A stretch of 64,000 nt of DNA from Cordylochernes scorpioides (GCA_030710605.1 CP092868.1:24661104-24725103); one strand, 5' to 3'; counted from the first letter of the stretch, positions 19,970 through 31,584 are shown. Notes: generated by a model from the sequence alone, not told the origin. Numbers and translations: made by a program.

Positions 19970-20589
19970 GGATGGCACTTGGTTATCTATTTTCTTATCA
20001 ACAAACACAAGAGCCCTCCAACATGTTATCTGTTTGATATTTGTATACCTTCCTCCAAACCAAATACAGCTGCATAACTTAGATAAACTGTCTCCATATA
20101 TTCAAAAGCAAATAGCAGATGAAAATTTTTTAGAGAAAACCACACCAAGATGCTCTGCGGTGAGGACCCGATTTGTACCTTTTGTAATTCAAAACTAAAA
20201 AATGAAATCACTCACTATATTTTTGATTGCTATGCTCTGAAAGAAGAAAGAAGAACCCTTATGCTCAAAACTGGGCAACTCTGTGCTTCACTTCCATCAA
20301 TAATTATTGACAATATGACCCAGAATAAGTATATTGCTACGGCGTTTTATGGTTTCCACAAGTCCATATCTCAGAAGAAGGCCAAGTGACACTCACTCCT
20401 CACTTTCTTACTGCTACTCTTTTTGTGTTGTTTTTCTTGCTTCCCTCTTTCTCTTTCTTGTTTTTTTTTCCTTTTCTTCTGTATATATCGCTATTTACTT
20501 TGTCTCACTGCTTTGTTCTTATGCATACCTCTGGTGAATCCTGTATAGGGTCAGTGACCCTGAATAAAGGCTTTTTGTTGTTGTTGTTG
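19970..20589 (+). mobile_element. 5'-truncated LINE, right arm only
   Basis: About 620 bp flanked by TTGACTCATCCATTGA at 19954-19969 and 20590-20605; the left arm has one copy near 12155. It contains the end of a non-LTR reverse transcriptase frame at 20150-20389 with a CTFCNSKLKNEITHYIFDC zinc-knuckle-like C-terminus. A pyrimidine-rich 3' tail, AATAAAGGC and (TTG)n at 20572-20589 follow. This is typical target-primed insertion with 5' truncation. Confidence 0.93.
20150..20389 (+). pseudogene. C-terminal fragment of a LINE ORF2
   Basis: Seventy-nine codons. CxxC...HxxxxC spacing (CTFCNSKLKNEITHYIFDC) and a following ALKEERRTL helix match the tail found in Jockey/CR1-type ORF2 proteins. The RT domain itself is missing because of 5' truncation. 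Upstream coding similarity continues but is frame-disrupted. Confidence 0.75.
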
Positions 20590-20920
20590 TTGACTCATCC
20601 ATTGATAATCTCTACTCTTCCCCGGCAGACAACATCAAAAGTCTCAAGCTTTACAAGCTTGATACCTTAATATCATTGAGTGGAGATAAGAAAGAAGAAG
20701 AAGACACCTTTATACAAAGGACAGTTTTTAATCGATAAAATTATCATGTTTGCCAACTCTCCAGTAAGAAGACAATTCTCCCTAAAGAACACTTTGGCTC
20801 TGAAACTAGATGTTGTACTTTACAAGGAGGTTCTACTGTAAGCTTTATTTCCCCTACACACAAAAGACCACAATAAAGCTATAAAATTCTGAAGGGGCAT
20901 ACCTAATTGGGTTCTTCTTC

Positions 20921-21170
20921 CTAAAGAAATTGCAAACACACACAGGCGCGTGCGTACGCACACAACAACAACAACAACAACAAAAAGCCTTTATTTAGGG
21001 TAACTGACCCTATACAGGATTCACCAGAGGTATGCATAAGAACAAAGCAGTGAGACAAAGGAAACAATGATATAGACAGAAGAAAAAGAAAAATAGAAAA
21101 AAAATAAGAAAGAGAAAGAGGGAAGCAAGAAAAACAACACAAAAGCGTACACACAAACACAGTATTTGAG
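20921..21170 (-). mobile_element. LINE 3' tail, right-arm mirror copy
   Basis: Reverse complement of 11635-11805, with (CAA)n at about 20960-20985. Same family as 19970-20589. Confidence 0.8.
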
Positions 21171-21710
21171 GATCCTAGATAAAGATAACAAGACTACAAT
21201 GCATGGTTATCATTATGATAATGGAATTGTCAGCATTCTTGCTTAACATCAACACTGCTACCAAGATGCATTAGATAAAAGGGTAATGCACTATCTGTAC
21301 ATGAGGTTTAAAACTTCTTTTTTACTCCAATTTTTTTTTTCCTTTTAAGAAATATAGAACAACTTTCTACTGCTCTTTTTTCAATGAAAGAAATACTGGG
21401 AGGGCCTGGCTCATCAGTGGTGAAACCTTCCAGGTAGATGAAACTGCTGCAAATGTTCATTACTGATAGACAGGCCATCCCAATATTTTTTTATTCAGTG
21501 CAGAAAGAGCTGTAGAAAGTTATTTTATATTTATAAAAGAAACACAAGGTAATAAAATCAAATCCAAGTAAATAGTGTGGACATTTCAGTAACGTTGTTC
21601 TTCAGTAAAAAATCTGTTCTTCAAGAGCTATTCTCATTTTCTGGAGCACGTAGCCTCTTTAACCCTCCAAAATATGCAAATTTATCTAGGTTTTTGGAAA
21701 AAAAAAAGTT

Positions 21711-21890
21711 CAGTAGAACCTCCCTTTAGCAGACACCCCGCTAACGGATACCTCTCCACAAAAGACAGTTTTCATTTGCAAAATTACCATTTTTACTATT
21801 TAACAACTCTCCAGTAAGAAGACACCTGTCCCTAAAGGACACTTTGGCTCTGCAATTAGGTGTTGTCCTTTACAGGGAGGTTCTATTGTA
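21711..21890. mobile_element. Pogo/Tc1-like MITE, right-arm copy
   Basis: CAGTAGAACCTCCC... to ...GGAGGTTCTATTGTA. Mirror of 10552-10733. Confidence 0.8.
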
Positions 21891-22668
21891 TCTAGAGAGA
21901 GATATTTATAACCCAGGGAGCACAGAACACCAAATACCCAGAAGTCCTGCTCACTAGAATGGACTAATGTAATGCTTTTTTAATCACATCCTGATTTGAT
22001 TGCTGAGTTGAACTACTTGACCAGAAAGTTCCATGCTAAGGTTGAGTCTGGGAGACTGGCCATAGATATAGGGTTATGGTAGAAAAGGTATCTAAAAAAA
22101 CTATAGAAGGTAAAGTCACTAGCACATTTATAGCAAACGTGTTTTTCTTTTTAAAATTATGACTGAAAAATTATTTGAACCTTTTTACATATAAATGCAT
22201 ATTAGTATATTCTACTCTAAAAAATATTTTTCAAACAAAAGAAAAAAAATCCTTTAATTTTATAGATTTTTTAAAAAAAGAGAGTTTCAAGTATTATATT
22301 TAAAATAATGTTTTCATTTGTTAATACAAATATTTATATGTTGTTTATACATGCTCGTTTTAAATATGGGGTATATGCTAAGGAGTACTATATATGCAAA
22401 TTATGCAAAACGTTTCAACTCTTTCATCATCAACAATCCATAAAAACACATTTTTTTATAATTATAATTAATTTTAAATAATAGCTTAAGATCATTTTAT
22501 TTTTATTATAATTTATTTATTAAATAAGTTTATAAATGAAATTCTTTAAATAATCATCAACACGTTTGTAAAAAAAAAAAATGCGTGTCATTATCATTAA
22601 AAAGATGACACAAAGTGATATTCAATTTAATAAGGAATATAGAAGAAATTATATTAATTATCACATAC

Positions 22669-22827
22669 CTCTACAGTTTTTCCTAATTGGAAAAATTGCC
22701 TTTCAAGCTCTTGATGCTCGACTTTTTTCCTTATATCCTTTCTAATCAGTCGTTTACATTCTTCTTCTTCTGAATCATATTTTTTGTCTTCTTCACCTGG
22801 CTCGGTTTTTACTTTAATGTTTTCCAT
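22669..22827 (-). CDS. Candidate first coding exon, unknown protein (right arm)
   Basis: The exact mirror of 9620-9778: the same 53 residues and the same GTATGT donor at 22668-22663. See that entry for sequence features. Confidence 0.4.
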
Positions 22828-22984
22828 ATTAATAATAAACCTTAAAGTAAATTCAAACACTTATTCTTATACTTATTCTGTAAACAACAAACTTTAAATA
22901 GTGAACCAAAAGTTAAAACACTTTTTGAAAAAATAACTCTTACACCGAATAGTTGTTCTACGAATAAAATAATATGCTGTAGGT

Positions 22985-23310
22985 ACTTTTATAGGTTTTT
23001 AACTTTTAATTAGACAATTTTAATTTATATTTAGGCATTTTTAATTTTAATTTAGACACTTTCATTTTAATTTAGACATTTTTCATTTTAATTTAGACAC
23101 ATTGACTTTTTATAGAGAAGTCGTTGTTTCTAAATTAAAATGAAAAATGTCTAAATTAAAATGAAAAAATGTCTAAATTAAAGGAAAAAATGTCTAAATT
23201 AAAATTGAAAATGTCTAAATAAAAATGAAAGTGTCTAAATTAAAATGAAAAATGTCTAAATATAAATTAAAATTGTCTAATTAAAAGTTAAAAACCTATA
23301 GATGAAAAAA
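22985..23310. repeat. Inverted minisatellite, right-arm copy
   Basis: Mirror of 9165-9470. Unit order and number differ between arms, as expected for a rapidly changing array. Confidence 0.85.
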
Positions 23311-23874
23311 ATAAAATAATTTACAAGAGAGAGATTATTCTAAAGATACTAAATTTATAACTATAGAATTATTTTTATTAGTTAGCTGAAGAAGAGTTTG
23401 CCCAAAAATTATTTAACCAAGCAAATAAAAAGAGTTTCAGGGTCTTATGCCTTTTTTGTAATCTTGCAATATAGAGTTATTTGTTCCAAATAATAATTTA
23501 TCTCATAACATCCCGTACGATGTACAGTAGATAATTTATATGAAAGTATACGCACTAATAGTTTTTAAAAAATCAATATACTTTTTTATAATTTCAATTA
23601 TTGTGAATTTTATGCCATAAAATGTACATCTATGATGTTTAAGGCAAACAATATACACAACTTATAATAACTCTTTTTTTTATTTTTAATAGTAAATTGA
23701 CAAGATTTCATTTAAAATTTATAATTATATAATTGTATATATGTGTAGTTTTATAATAGGTCCTTTTTTATAATATATAAATCTCATATGACATACTAAT
23801 CATAAAGAATTCATTTTTCTCTCTAATAAACCATAACGCATTTTTATCAATAATGTTAAATCCCAATGACATGT

Positions 23875-24142
23875 TGTGGTGTGTCGATTAATTAAGTCCA
23901 GCTTAGGCAAAAAAAAAAGTATTTCGAAGCAAATTTTTATTATCCATTATTTACATTTATATTTGCAAAGTCTATAAGTAGACAAAGGACATCTGGCCTA
24001 GAATGTTTGAAAAGTTCTGATTGCCTGCCGCCACGCCACACAGCGGTGGCGTCAGTACTATTTTGCCAGGCCCGCTTGCGTGTTTGCTGACGCTACAGTC
24101 TGTCATTCCACTGGGCTGGAAGAAAGTCTCTTGGCTCCCACA
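23875..24142 (-). repeat. Solo LTR relic, right-arm copy
   Basis: Mirror of 8313-8581. Confidence 0.6.
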
Positions 24143-24312
24143 AATCTTTGCAAAATTCTTTGTTTAATATGGTAAATCCTTTACCTCTGTTATATATAAA
24201 AAAACTTGCTATATCTGTTGTTTTAACTATTTCTAAATCTCCACCTGTCCATACACATGATAAATAAATGAAGTTACTAATGATTGATACATAGTGATGA
24301 TTAAATATAATA

Positions 24313-24487
24313 CAGTAGAACCTCCATGTAAAGGACAGCTAATTACAAAGCTAAAGTGTCCTTTAGGGAAAGAAGTCCTCTTACTGGAGAGTTGCTAAAT
24401 TCTAAAAATGGTGATTTTGCAAATGAAAACTGTCCTTTGTAGAAAGGTGTCAGCTAGCGGGATGTCTGCTAAAGGGAGGTTATACTG
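24313..24487. mobile_element. Pogo/Tc1-like MITE, right-arm copy
   Basis: CAGTAGAACCTCCATG... to ...GGAGGTTATACTG with TA borders. Mirror of 7966-8140. Confidence 0.8.
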
Positions 24488-24675
24488 TATTGATTTAAAA
24501 AAAATGTTTCAGTTATATATATTTTTTTAAAAAAGCAGGAACATGGTGAACCTGGGCATCTTGGAATCTGCTTGGGGAAGGTCCAGGGCTCTTGGCGGAG
24601 CGGGTGTTCTGCCATCAGAGCGGCATCTTAAATGTTCATGCGAGCGGGAATGATATGCCATTTTTAATGTATATA

Positions 24676-25358
24676 TGTGGGATCGGTGCGAATTACCTTT
24701 TGAAGTTGGCTGAGTTGATTGTTTGTGGTGGGCGCAGTCGTTTTGGCTGAGATTGGTAAGGTATCCACAAGGGAAAAATAACGAGAAAACACAAGGTTTG
24801 GGTTTTAAAAAAGGCAAGCGATCTAGGGAGAAAAGGGGTTGAAGCTATGGCTGAGTTGTCTATTGACTATGGCTGTTCACATTATTGTAGGATGGGACTT
24901 ATCTGATTGGTTGAGGAGATGGGATTGGCTTCTAACCAGTTCCTTGGTCGATCCAGGTGCTAACTCGCTGCGGTCCAAGTCCTAACTTGATTCTATGGTG
25001 CCACACTCCTAACTGCCTATACTTCGTTCCAGATTTAAGACGAAAGCTATTCCGGGCTCCCATTGGATGAATTTCCCGGGGTGCTCGATTCCCATTGGTT
25101 CCTAACTAATGTTCCTATGCTCTGATTGGGCCTTTGCTGTCCTTTTGTTCTGTACTTGTCCTGACCTGACCCAGGAAATACTAGGTTCTTGAACCCAGTT
25201 TTATGAGTTCCTGGATAATAAAACCTGGTAATGATTGCTTCCTCTCTTGGCCTTTTTCACTCAGATTTCTTAAGCCTTGTCTTTATTAAAATCTTTTAAA
25301 ACATACATTGCATACATATTGGGGCGGGTTTGCATCCAGTTATGTACAAATTATGACA
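24676..25358 (-). repeat. 3' LTR of second LTR element (683 bp)
   Basis: On the minus strand it begins TGTCATAATTTG and ends GATCCCACA. Direct repeat of 30330-31014. Confidence 0.95.
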
Positions 25359-25619
25359 GATGCGCCCACTACATGCGAAGAATTTACGAAGGGGTTAGCC
25401 TGAGTGAGTTCTGTAAAGAGAAAAAATAATTTTGTGGGAAAATTAGTTGTGGTTATTGAGAGGCTATATACAAGCATTGGTGATGATATAAGAGATAAAA
25501 GAGAATGGTGTTGAGGATATATAGATAGCGTATAATTAATAGAAATCAAAATTTTTTTAATTGTAAGAAATCAAAATGAATGCTATGGTACATAGTGGGG
25601 GAAAAAAAAGAAAAGCCAA

Positions 25620-26190
25620 TGCGCCTAAACGATATTCTACTCGAGACGGGAACAAACTCGAGGGAATTCTACTAGGTCTTTTGAGAAATCAAAAATAAAA
25701 TAAAAAGTTGGAAGAAATCAAAGTGAATGCCTTGGTGCATTGGTGAAAAAAAAGGAAAAATGCCTCATCATATTCTGCTCGAGATTGGGAAGAAAATCGA
25801 GGGAGTTCTATTCGGTCTTTTGAGAAATCAAAATAAATATAAAAAGTTGAAAGAAATCAAAGTGAATGCTTTTGTTGCATGGTGAAAAAAAGAAAAGATA
25901 AATGCTTTGTTGCATGGTGAAAAAAAAAAAGAAATGCCTAACCATATTCTGCTCGAGATGGGGAAGAAAATCGAGGGAATTCTATTAGGGCTTTTGAGAA
26001 ATCAAAAATAAAATAAAAGTTGAAAGAAATCAAAGTGAATGCTTTTGTTGCATGGCGAAAAAAAAAAGAAAAGAAAAATGCTTTGTTGCATGGTGAGAAA
26101 AAAAAGAAATGCCTTACCATATTCTGCTCGAGATGGGGAAGAAAATCGAGGAATTCTATTAGGGCTTTTGAGAAATCAAAAATAAAATAA
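25620..26190. repeat. Tandem array of about 140-175 bp units, right-arm copy
   Basis: Mirror of 468-1080, inside the non-coding 3' region of the second LTR element. Confidence 0.85.
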
Positions 26191-27262
26191 AAGATGAAAG
26201 TGGTTATATAAATGGTAAATAATTGATTAAGATAAATGATTTTAAAATAAGAAAATAATGTAAATGAATGATATATAAAAATATGTATTGCGAGGTTTTC
26301 GCAAACTCGCTTTGTAATCAAAATTACATGCCACAATCTATATCACGCTCGCAATCAATTAATGATATGCCTCGTAGATTTTTTTTTGTCTTTCCTGTGC
26401 GACTCTTGGGTAGAAACATGACCTTTCCCAATTGTGCTTTATATTGTGTATACAGGAGACATGGAAATCTAATTAACCTTACGTGTATATTTTGTCTTTG
26501 TGTTGGTGTTGTTTTTCGAGGTCTCAAGGCCGAATGTAGTATGTTAATATGTCCCGAGCCTTAATGCGTTCTAGGGATTTTTATGCATTTCCCTAGGGCA
26601 CTTAAATTATGCTCGCCCGATACCCACTTTTATATATCGGGTGTCAACACCGGAGTCAAAATCTTTGAATACAGGGTCCGAGGAGAGTCCCTCGATCCTT
26701 CAAACATGGTTGTTTAATCCCTTCGGAAGAAACGCGAGCTCGAAAGCTTAGCTACCTAATTTTTCCTATCATTTAAGTGGTTATGTGCGTGTTTTGTTCA
26801 TAATTAACCTTGAGACCTGCGTGTTGGACATTGGTGGTGAGTCTTTAGGTGTTTCCAAAATCCTAAGTCTATTATGCTTAGTGTGGGTAAATGTAACAGT
26901 TTCTTGGAAGTCTTGGAAGAATAAAAATATAAAATAGAAATGTAAACTCATTGCGAATTGTCTGTAACGTATTAAGTTTTTGTGAGAATGTAATTAAATG
27001 GTGTTTTCTGTAAAAGTCGATATGTAGGCTCAAACTGGAATCCCAAAGATGGGTGACGTTAAAATGTCCACAGCGCTGACCTCAATTTTATTCTCGGCGC
27101 GGGGTGGGGGCGTATGACCCATGTCCGGATGTGTGGGGGACGGCACAAGGGGCCCTCCGCGGCTTGTGCAAATAATTTGATGTCGGCGTCTTTGTCGCCA
27201 CTTTACGGGGAGAAGTATTAGATCGACGTCCTCTCTCCTAATTGATTTTTTTTCTCGGTGCC

Positions 27263-27613
27263 CTAATTGTCCTTAATTGAATTGGTGTGATTCTGCCTTA
27301 CGTCAGCTTGGGGTGTCTTGTTTGTTGGCTGAGGCCCTTTAAGTTTGTCAAAATTTTCGGCGAGAATTTCCCATAGAATGTCTCGGAGTTTTACAAGTGC
27401 TTGGCCTATATGGAGGATGGATTTTAGGACGGAATTTCCTATATGGAAGACTGCCTCCTGCAGCTGGTACAGCCGATGGTAGGGTAGGGTATAAATTAGC
27501 ATGTGAACGATGACTAAAAATGGGGCGAGTCCATAGGGTAGAATCAAAAAACATATAATAGCTATTAGATGAAAAATGGGATATTGGCACATCTTCTTCC
27601 ATGTTGTTGCCAT
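27263..27613 (-). CDS. Small hydrophobic protein frame, function unknown
   Basis: A 116-codon frame. Residues about 14-46 form one or two membrane segments (IAIICFLILPYGLAPFLVIV). A predicted amphipathic helix (HIGNSVLKSILHIGQALVKL) and a polar tail follow. It lies after the integrase zinc finger, where some Gypsy elements carry an envelope-like gene, but no fusion-protein hallmarks or cysteine pattern are visible. It may be a remnant. Confidence 0.4.
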   Translation of the reverse strand: MATTWKKMCQYPIFHLIAIICFLILPYGLAPFLVIVHMLIYTLPYHRLYQLQEAVFHIGNSVLKSILHIGQALVKLRDILWEILAENFDKLKGPQPTNKTPQADVRQNHTNSIKDN

Positions 27614-27707
27614 GAAATGTGGCTCTGGGATATCTGGTTGGACTTCTATTAATTGTGACGATTTTGAGACGGGGTGTGTTTGTGGTTGTCCTATGTCGTA
27701 TTTCTTG

Positions 27708-28421
27708 TTACCATGTGTGACTTGCGTAAATCCTTTTTTGGAAAAAAATGGTAGGATCTAATTGACTGTCAGGTTTGCTGTCCGTCAGTTTCGTGGTCAA
27801 GGATTCTGTTGAAGAAATGTCGGGTGTAGGTGTTTTAAGTGGAAACGTGCAATCGTCTCTCTGTCTTAGATGGTGTAAATTTGTTATTGTTTGTACTGTG
27901 CGTGTGGTATGTTTTGTGTACGGATTTAGTTTGTTTCTGTGGACTGTGTCGGTATCTCTTTGTAGAGGTTGGTTGGATTCATCGATACTTCTGGTGAATT
28001 GGCAGGTGGGACAGGTTTTTACCTTTTTTGCAATGTCTTGTGTCATGTTCTGCCAGTAATATTGAGCAGAGATGAGTCTCGTCATCTTTGAGTTGTTTGG
28101 ATGGTCGTGCTGTGTGTGGACGGACTTAAGTAGTTTGTTTGTGAGTGATTTTGGAACTATAATTTTAGTTACACCTTTTCGGGAGACTGTATGCAGTCCA
28201 TTGTGATCCATGGTCAAGCTAGATTTTCCCGATGGGGAAGGCTGATGGCTCTTAATGAGGGAGGCGTCTAAAAAGCCACAGAACGGGTTACGAAGTATGG
28301 CGACCGTTTCATATTGTTGTACTCCATTTATGCTACGGACCTCATATTCGTATCTCGATAGCCTTAATCTCCATCGAAATAGTCTGCTTGACGGGTTTTT
28401 GATCTTTGTCAGCCACTGCAT
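27708..28421 (-). pseudogene. RNase H end and integrase zinc-finger remnant
   Basis: 237 codons. It begins with the tail of an RNase H/connection region (SRLFRWRLRLSRYEYEVRS). It then has an HHCC-type finger (HTQHDHPNNSKMTRL ... CPTCQFTRS at about residues 103-143). No DDE core follows; the rest is Thr/Ser/Pro-rich. Confidence 0.75.
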
Positions 28422-29437
28422 GCGTGATGGTCAGAAAATATTGTAAATTTTCTGCCCATCAAACTGACACGGAAATTATCCACACTCTCCACAATTGCTA
28501 AGCATTGTAGTTCAGAGTCTGAATAACTTCGCTCGTGTGCACGCAGAGAGCGGCTGAAATTCTGGACTGTGCAAATCTTCCCATCAGGGTAGACCTGCTT
28601 GAGGACGCCTGCAATGCCGAGTGTTGAGGCGTTACAGTACACCTGGCATGGCAGACCTTCCTGGTAAAGGTGTAACGTGGGGTGTGTTGTAAGGCTTTCT
28701 CTTAGGCTAGTGAACGCTTTCTGGCATTCGTCATCCCAGACCCACATGACATCCCTTTTTAGAAGGTTGACAAGTGGCGTCCGCAAGCGGGCGTGGTCCG
28801 GAATGAACCTTTTGTAAGCGTTCACAGCGTTTAAGAAAGATCGCAATGTTTTGCGATTGTGTGGTTGTTTGGTGGTGTGGATTATCTCTATGTTTCGTAT
28901 AGACGGGGTGGTTGTGTTGGCAGTTGTTGTGCATTTGTTTGCTTGGTGTTGTCGCCTTTTGGTGCGAGTGTCGCGCTTGTTGCGCTGGTTGTGCGTGTTA
29001 CTGTTGTGTGACGACGTATGGATACGTGTGTGTTTAGTGTGAAAGTCGTCCTGTTGGGTGGATACTGTCTGTGTATTGTTGTAAGTGTCGTGGTTGTTGC
29101 TATGTACACGTGCGTGATGGTCGTGGTCACGCGTGTGTTTAATGTTGTCCTGTTGGGGGGACGCAATTTGTGCATTGTCGTTGTGATTTGAATCCGTTGT
29201 GGCCTTGTGAGTTGAGGGCATATAGTAAAGGCAATTGGCCTTAGTGAAAAAGTTGTGTTGTGCGGGCGCGTGACTAGATTGGCATGTGGTTGATTGGGTT
29301 TTGACCAATGAATTCACGCAGTGGGTTCCATGTGCGGAAGGTTTGGATGTATTGTTGGTCTTTTGTGATATCGTTTGGCATTCCCAATATGTGCATTCAT
29401 TGGGTACATGGTGAAAATGGTAGGTAGGGGTAGACAA
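28409..29437 (-). pseudogene. RT-connection and RNase H fragment behind a Thr/His/Asn-rich linker
   Basis: 342 codons. Residues 1 to about 195 are low-complexity, with many Thr, His, Asn and Gln. From about 198 the RT connection domain appears (LRSFLNAVNAYKRFIPDHARL), then RNase H (VYCNASTLGIAGVLKQ ... SRSLRAHERSYSDSELQCLA ... FSDHHA). The usual first RNase H Asp is replaced by Asn (CNAS instead of TDAS). The RT fingers and palm are entirely missing. Confidence 0.75.
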
Positions 29438-29468
29438 TGGGGCGCCAAGCTGGAATATAGTGCAGTTG

Positions 29469-29780
29469 TTAAAATCTAGTTTTTTTTAAATGATGGAGGA
29501 TATTTATGATGAGAATTCCAAATGGCAGAGGTGCTTCCACCACGTGGAAATTCTCTTTTCTAGATATTTTACCTATTGTCAGAGGGAGGGTCAGTTTACC
29601 TATTGTTTTTACAAGACCATTTATAGCCTGTAGGTCTATAGACTGCTTTTTTAATTTTAAATTAGGAAGATTAGTTTTTAACATTTTATACAGATTATGG
29701 GACACTATATTCAAACTTGCGCCGGTGTCAATTAAAAATGGGCATGGTAGATCAGGGGTCAGAAACAGTTTCAGCGTCAA
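29469..29780 (-). CDS. Aspartic protease fragment of second LTR element
   Basis: 103 codons with the retropepsin triad in FLIDTGASLNIVS near residue 16 and a later FGILIINILHHL region where a G(I/L)D motif is expected. Its frame differs from the next segment by one base. Confidence 0.75.
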   Translation of the reverse strand: MTLKLFLTPDLPCPFLIDTGASLNIVSHNLYKMLKTNLPNLKLKKQSIDLQAINGLVKTIGKLTLPLTIGKISRKENFHVVEAPLPFGILIINILHHLKKTRF

Positions 29781-30329
29781 TTTCTTGACGAAAAGGGTTG
29801 GTGGTTGCCTTCATAACCTGCTGGTGGGTGACAGGCTTGTGTGGCTTGGACGTCTCCGGCATGGGGTGGTGGCGTGGGTCGCCGGGCGTGCTGCTGGGTC
29901 GGGACCGTTTGCACTGCCCTTGCACTCGTGGGTAGATTTCGGGCCATTTGCACTGCCCTTGCGTTCGAGTGTCGAGCTTGTTGGGATGGTACAGTCCACC
30001 TACTTGGTTTTTTTCTGGGTACTGGTGTAGGGATCCGGCATGGTGGGTGATGGTTCCTTGGGGTGGCGCGTCAGATCGCTCGGCCACGTGTCGGCGGCGG
30101 CTCCGTCCATCCTCCGGCCTGGGGTGGGGGCGTCGGCGGCGTCTGTCCCGCGGGCGGAGCTCCGGTCCTCGTCTCGTCGGGTAGACCTCACTCCTTGGAG
30201 GGCGACCGTCAACTGTACTATAATCGCCGTCAGGGTGCGTCGTGTCGCCTTCCTTTTCTCTGCTAAATCGTCGCCGTTACTTTTCGCTACTTGGTCTCAT
30301 TTGTTTTCCATTTTATCCTGTCGACTCAC
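29781..30329 (-). other. GC-rich leader/gag-position region
   Basis: Clearly GC-richer than its surroundings, with Pro/Arg/Gly-rich frames (29752-30087, 30000-30212 minus) and a short internal repeat of GGNCCATTTGCACTGCCCTT type. It sits where gag would be, but no Gag fold or zinc knuckle is seen. Confidence 0.5.
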
Positions 30330-31014
30330 TGTGGGATCGGTGCGAATTACCTTTTGAAGTTGGCTGAGTTGATTGTTTGTGGTGGGCGCAGTCGTTTTGG
30401 CTGAGATTGGTAAGGTATCCACAAGGGAAAATAACGAGAAAACACAAGGTTTGGGTTTTAAAAAAAGGCAAGCGATCTAGGGAGAAAAGGGGTTTGAAGC
30501 TATGGCTGAGTTGTCTATTGACTATGGCTGTTCACATTATTGTAGGATGGGACTTATCTGATTGGTTGAGGAGATGGGATTGGCTTCTAACCGGTTCCTT
30601 GGTCGATCCAGGTGCTAACTCGCTGCGGTCCAAGTCCTAACTTGATTCTATGGTGCCACACTCCTAACTGCCTATACTTCGTTCCAGATTTAAGATGAAA
30701 GCTATTCTGGGCTCCCATTGGATGAATTTCCCGGGGTGCTCGTTTTCCCATTGGTTCCTAACTTATGTTCCTATGCTCTGATTGGGCCTTTGCTGTCCTT
30801 TTGTTCTGGACTTGTCCTGACCTGACCCAGGAAATACTAGGTTCTTGAACCCAGTTTTATGAGTTCCTGGATAATAAAACCTGCTAATGATTGCTTCCTC
30901 TCTTGGCCTTTTTCTCCCAGATTTCTTAAGCCTTGTCTTTATTAAAATCTTTTAAAACATACATTGCATACATATTGGGGCGGGTTTGCATCCAGTTATG
31001 TACAAATTATGACA
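30330..31014 (-). repeat. 5' LTR of second LTR element (685 bp)
   Basis: Direct repeat of 24676-25358, with identical ends and scattered substitutions. Confidence 0.95.
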
Positions 31015-31094
31015 TATATATTTGACTCATTTTTTCTCTAATTACCCTTTCTGAATATCTCACATTGATTTTGTTAAATAACTTGTTCCAAAGT

Positions 31095-31285
31095 CACTTT
31101 ATTAGGTACAGCTCAAAAAGAGCAACCTAGTTTATGATAATTGAACAATGGATAATATGTAAAGGTTATTCCCATATTAAACAAAATATTAACGTGGGAT
31201 TCGATCCAGGTCCATGACTATTGGGAATCAATCATCAATCAATCGATGGTGTTACCCACTTGTCCAACTACTTTTTTTTTGTTAA
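31095..31285 (-). mobile_element. tRNA-derived SINE (family 2)
   Basis: TTAGGTACAGCTCAAAAAGAGCAACC, then a body with TTGAACAATG, then a tRNA-like segment whose reverse contains a GGATCGAATCCCACG-type B box. Second copy at 31410-31580. Confidence 0.6.
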
Positions 31286-31409
31286 ATAAATATTTAATTT
31301 CAGATTTTATGTAATTAATTAAAAAACCATGGGAGTGGGCTAAAATTTGATATACTATTTTAGCTATTGTGACTCAGTTCAAATGAAAACTCACAATGAC
31401 TGGTTCAAA

Positions 31410-31580
31410 TCACATTAATAGGTACCGCTCAGCAAGAGCAACCTAGTTCATGATAATTGAACAATGAATAATATATATGTGAAGGTTATTCACATATTAA
31501 ACAATTTTTAACGCGGGATTCAATCCCGGTTCATGACCATCAGGAATCGAGCGTGTTACCCTCTCATCCAACGACTTTTT
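31410..31580 (-). mobile_element. tRNA-derived SINE (family 2), second copy
   Basis: Same order of motifs as 31095-31285, with about 80-90 percent similarity by eye. The tRNA-like part (GTCGTTGGATGAGAGGG... on the minus strand) is better preserved here. Confidence 0.65.
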
Positions 31581-31584
31581 TTAT

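Larger units (their letters stand above)
17499..26655. repeat. Right arm of the inverted duplication
   Basis: This is the mirror copy of 1-14930. It lacks the left arm's Gypsy element and extra SINE, giving clean empty sites. It carries its own insertions: a foldback element at 18230-18447 and a truncated LINE at 19970-20589. Each is flanked by a long target-site duplication that is single-copy on the left. Many single-base and short indel differences separate the arms, so this is not a recent exact copy. Confidence 0.93.
24676..31014 (-). mobile_element. Second LTR retroelement, catalytically incomplete
   Basis: Two direct LTRs (24676-25358 and 30330-31014) enclose 4971 bp. The repeat TATA flanks both outer ends (24672-24675 and 31015-31018). 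Reading is on the minus strand in the order protease, RT-connection plus RNase H, integrase zinc finger, then a short hydrophobic protein. The RT palm (no YXDD) and integrase DDE core are absent, and low-complexity Thr/His/Asn-rich stretches take their place. No convincing Gag domain or tRNA primer site was found. It is probably a non-autonomous deletion derivative of a Gypsy element. The LTRs are similar, so it is not very old. Confidence 0.88.

Noticed and set aside
27263-27613. Envelope gene of an infectious retroelement
   Set aside because: Only hydrophobic stretches are visible; no furin-like site, cysteine pattern or fusion peptide.
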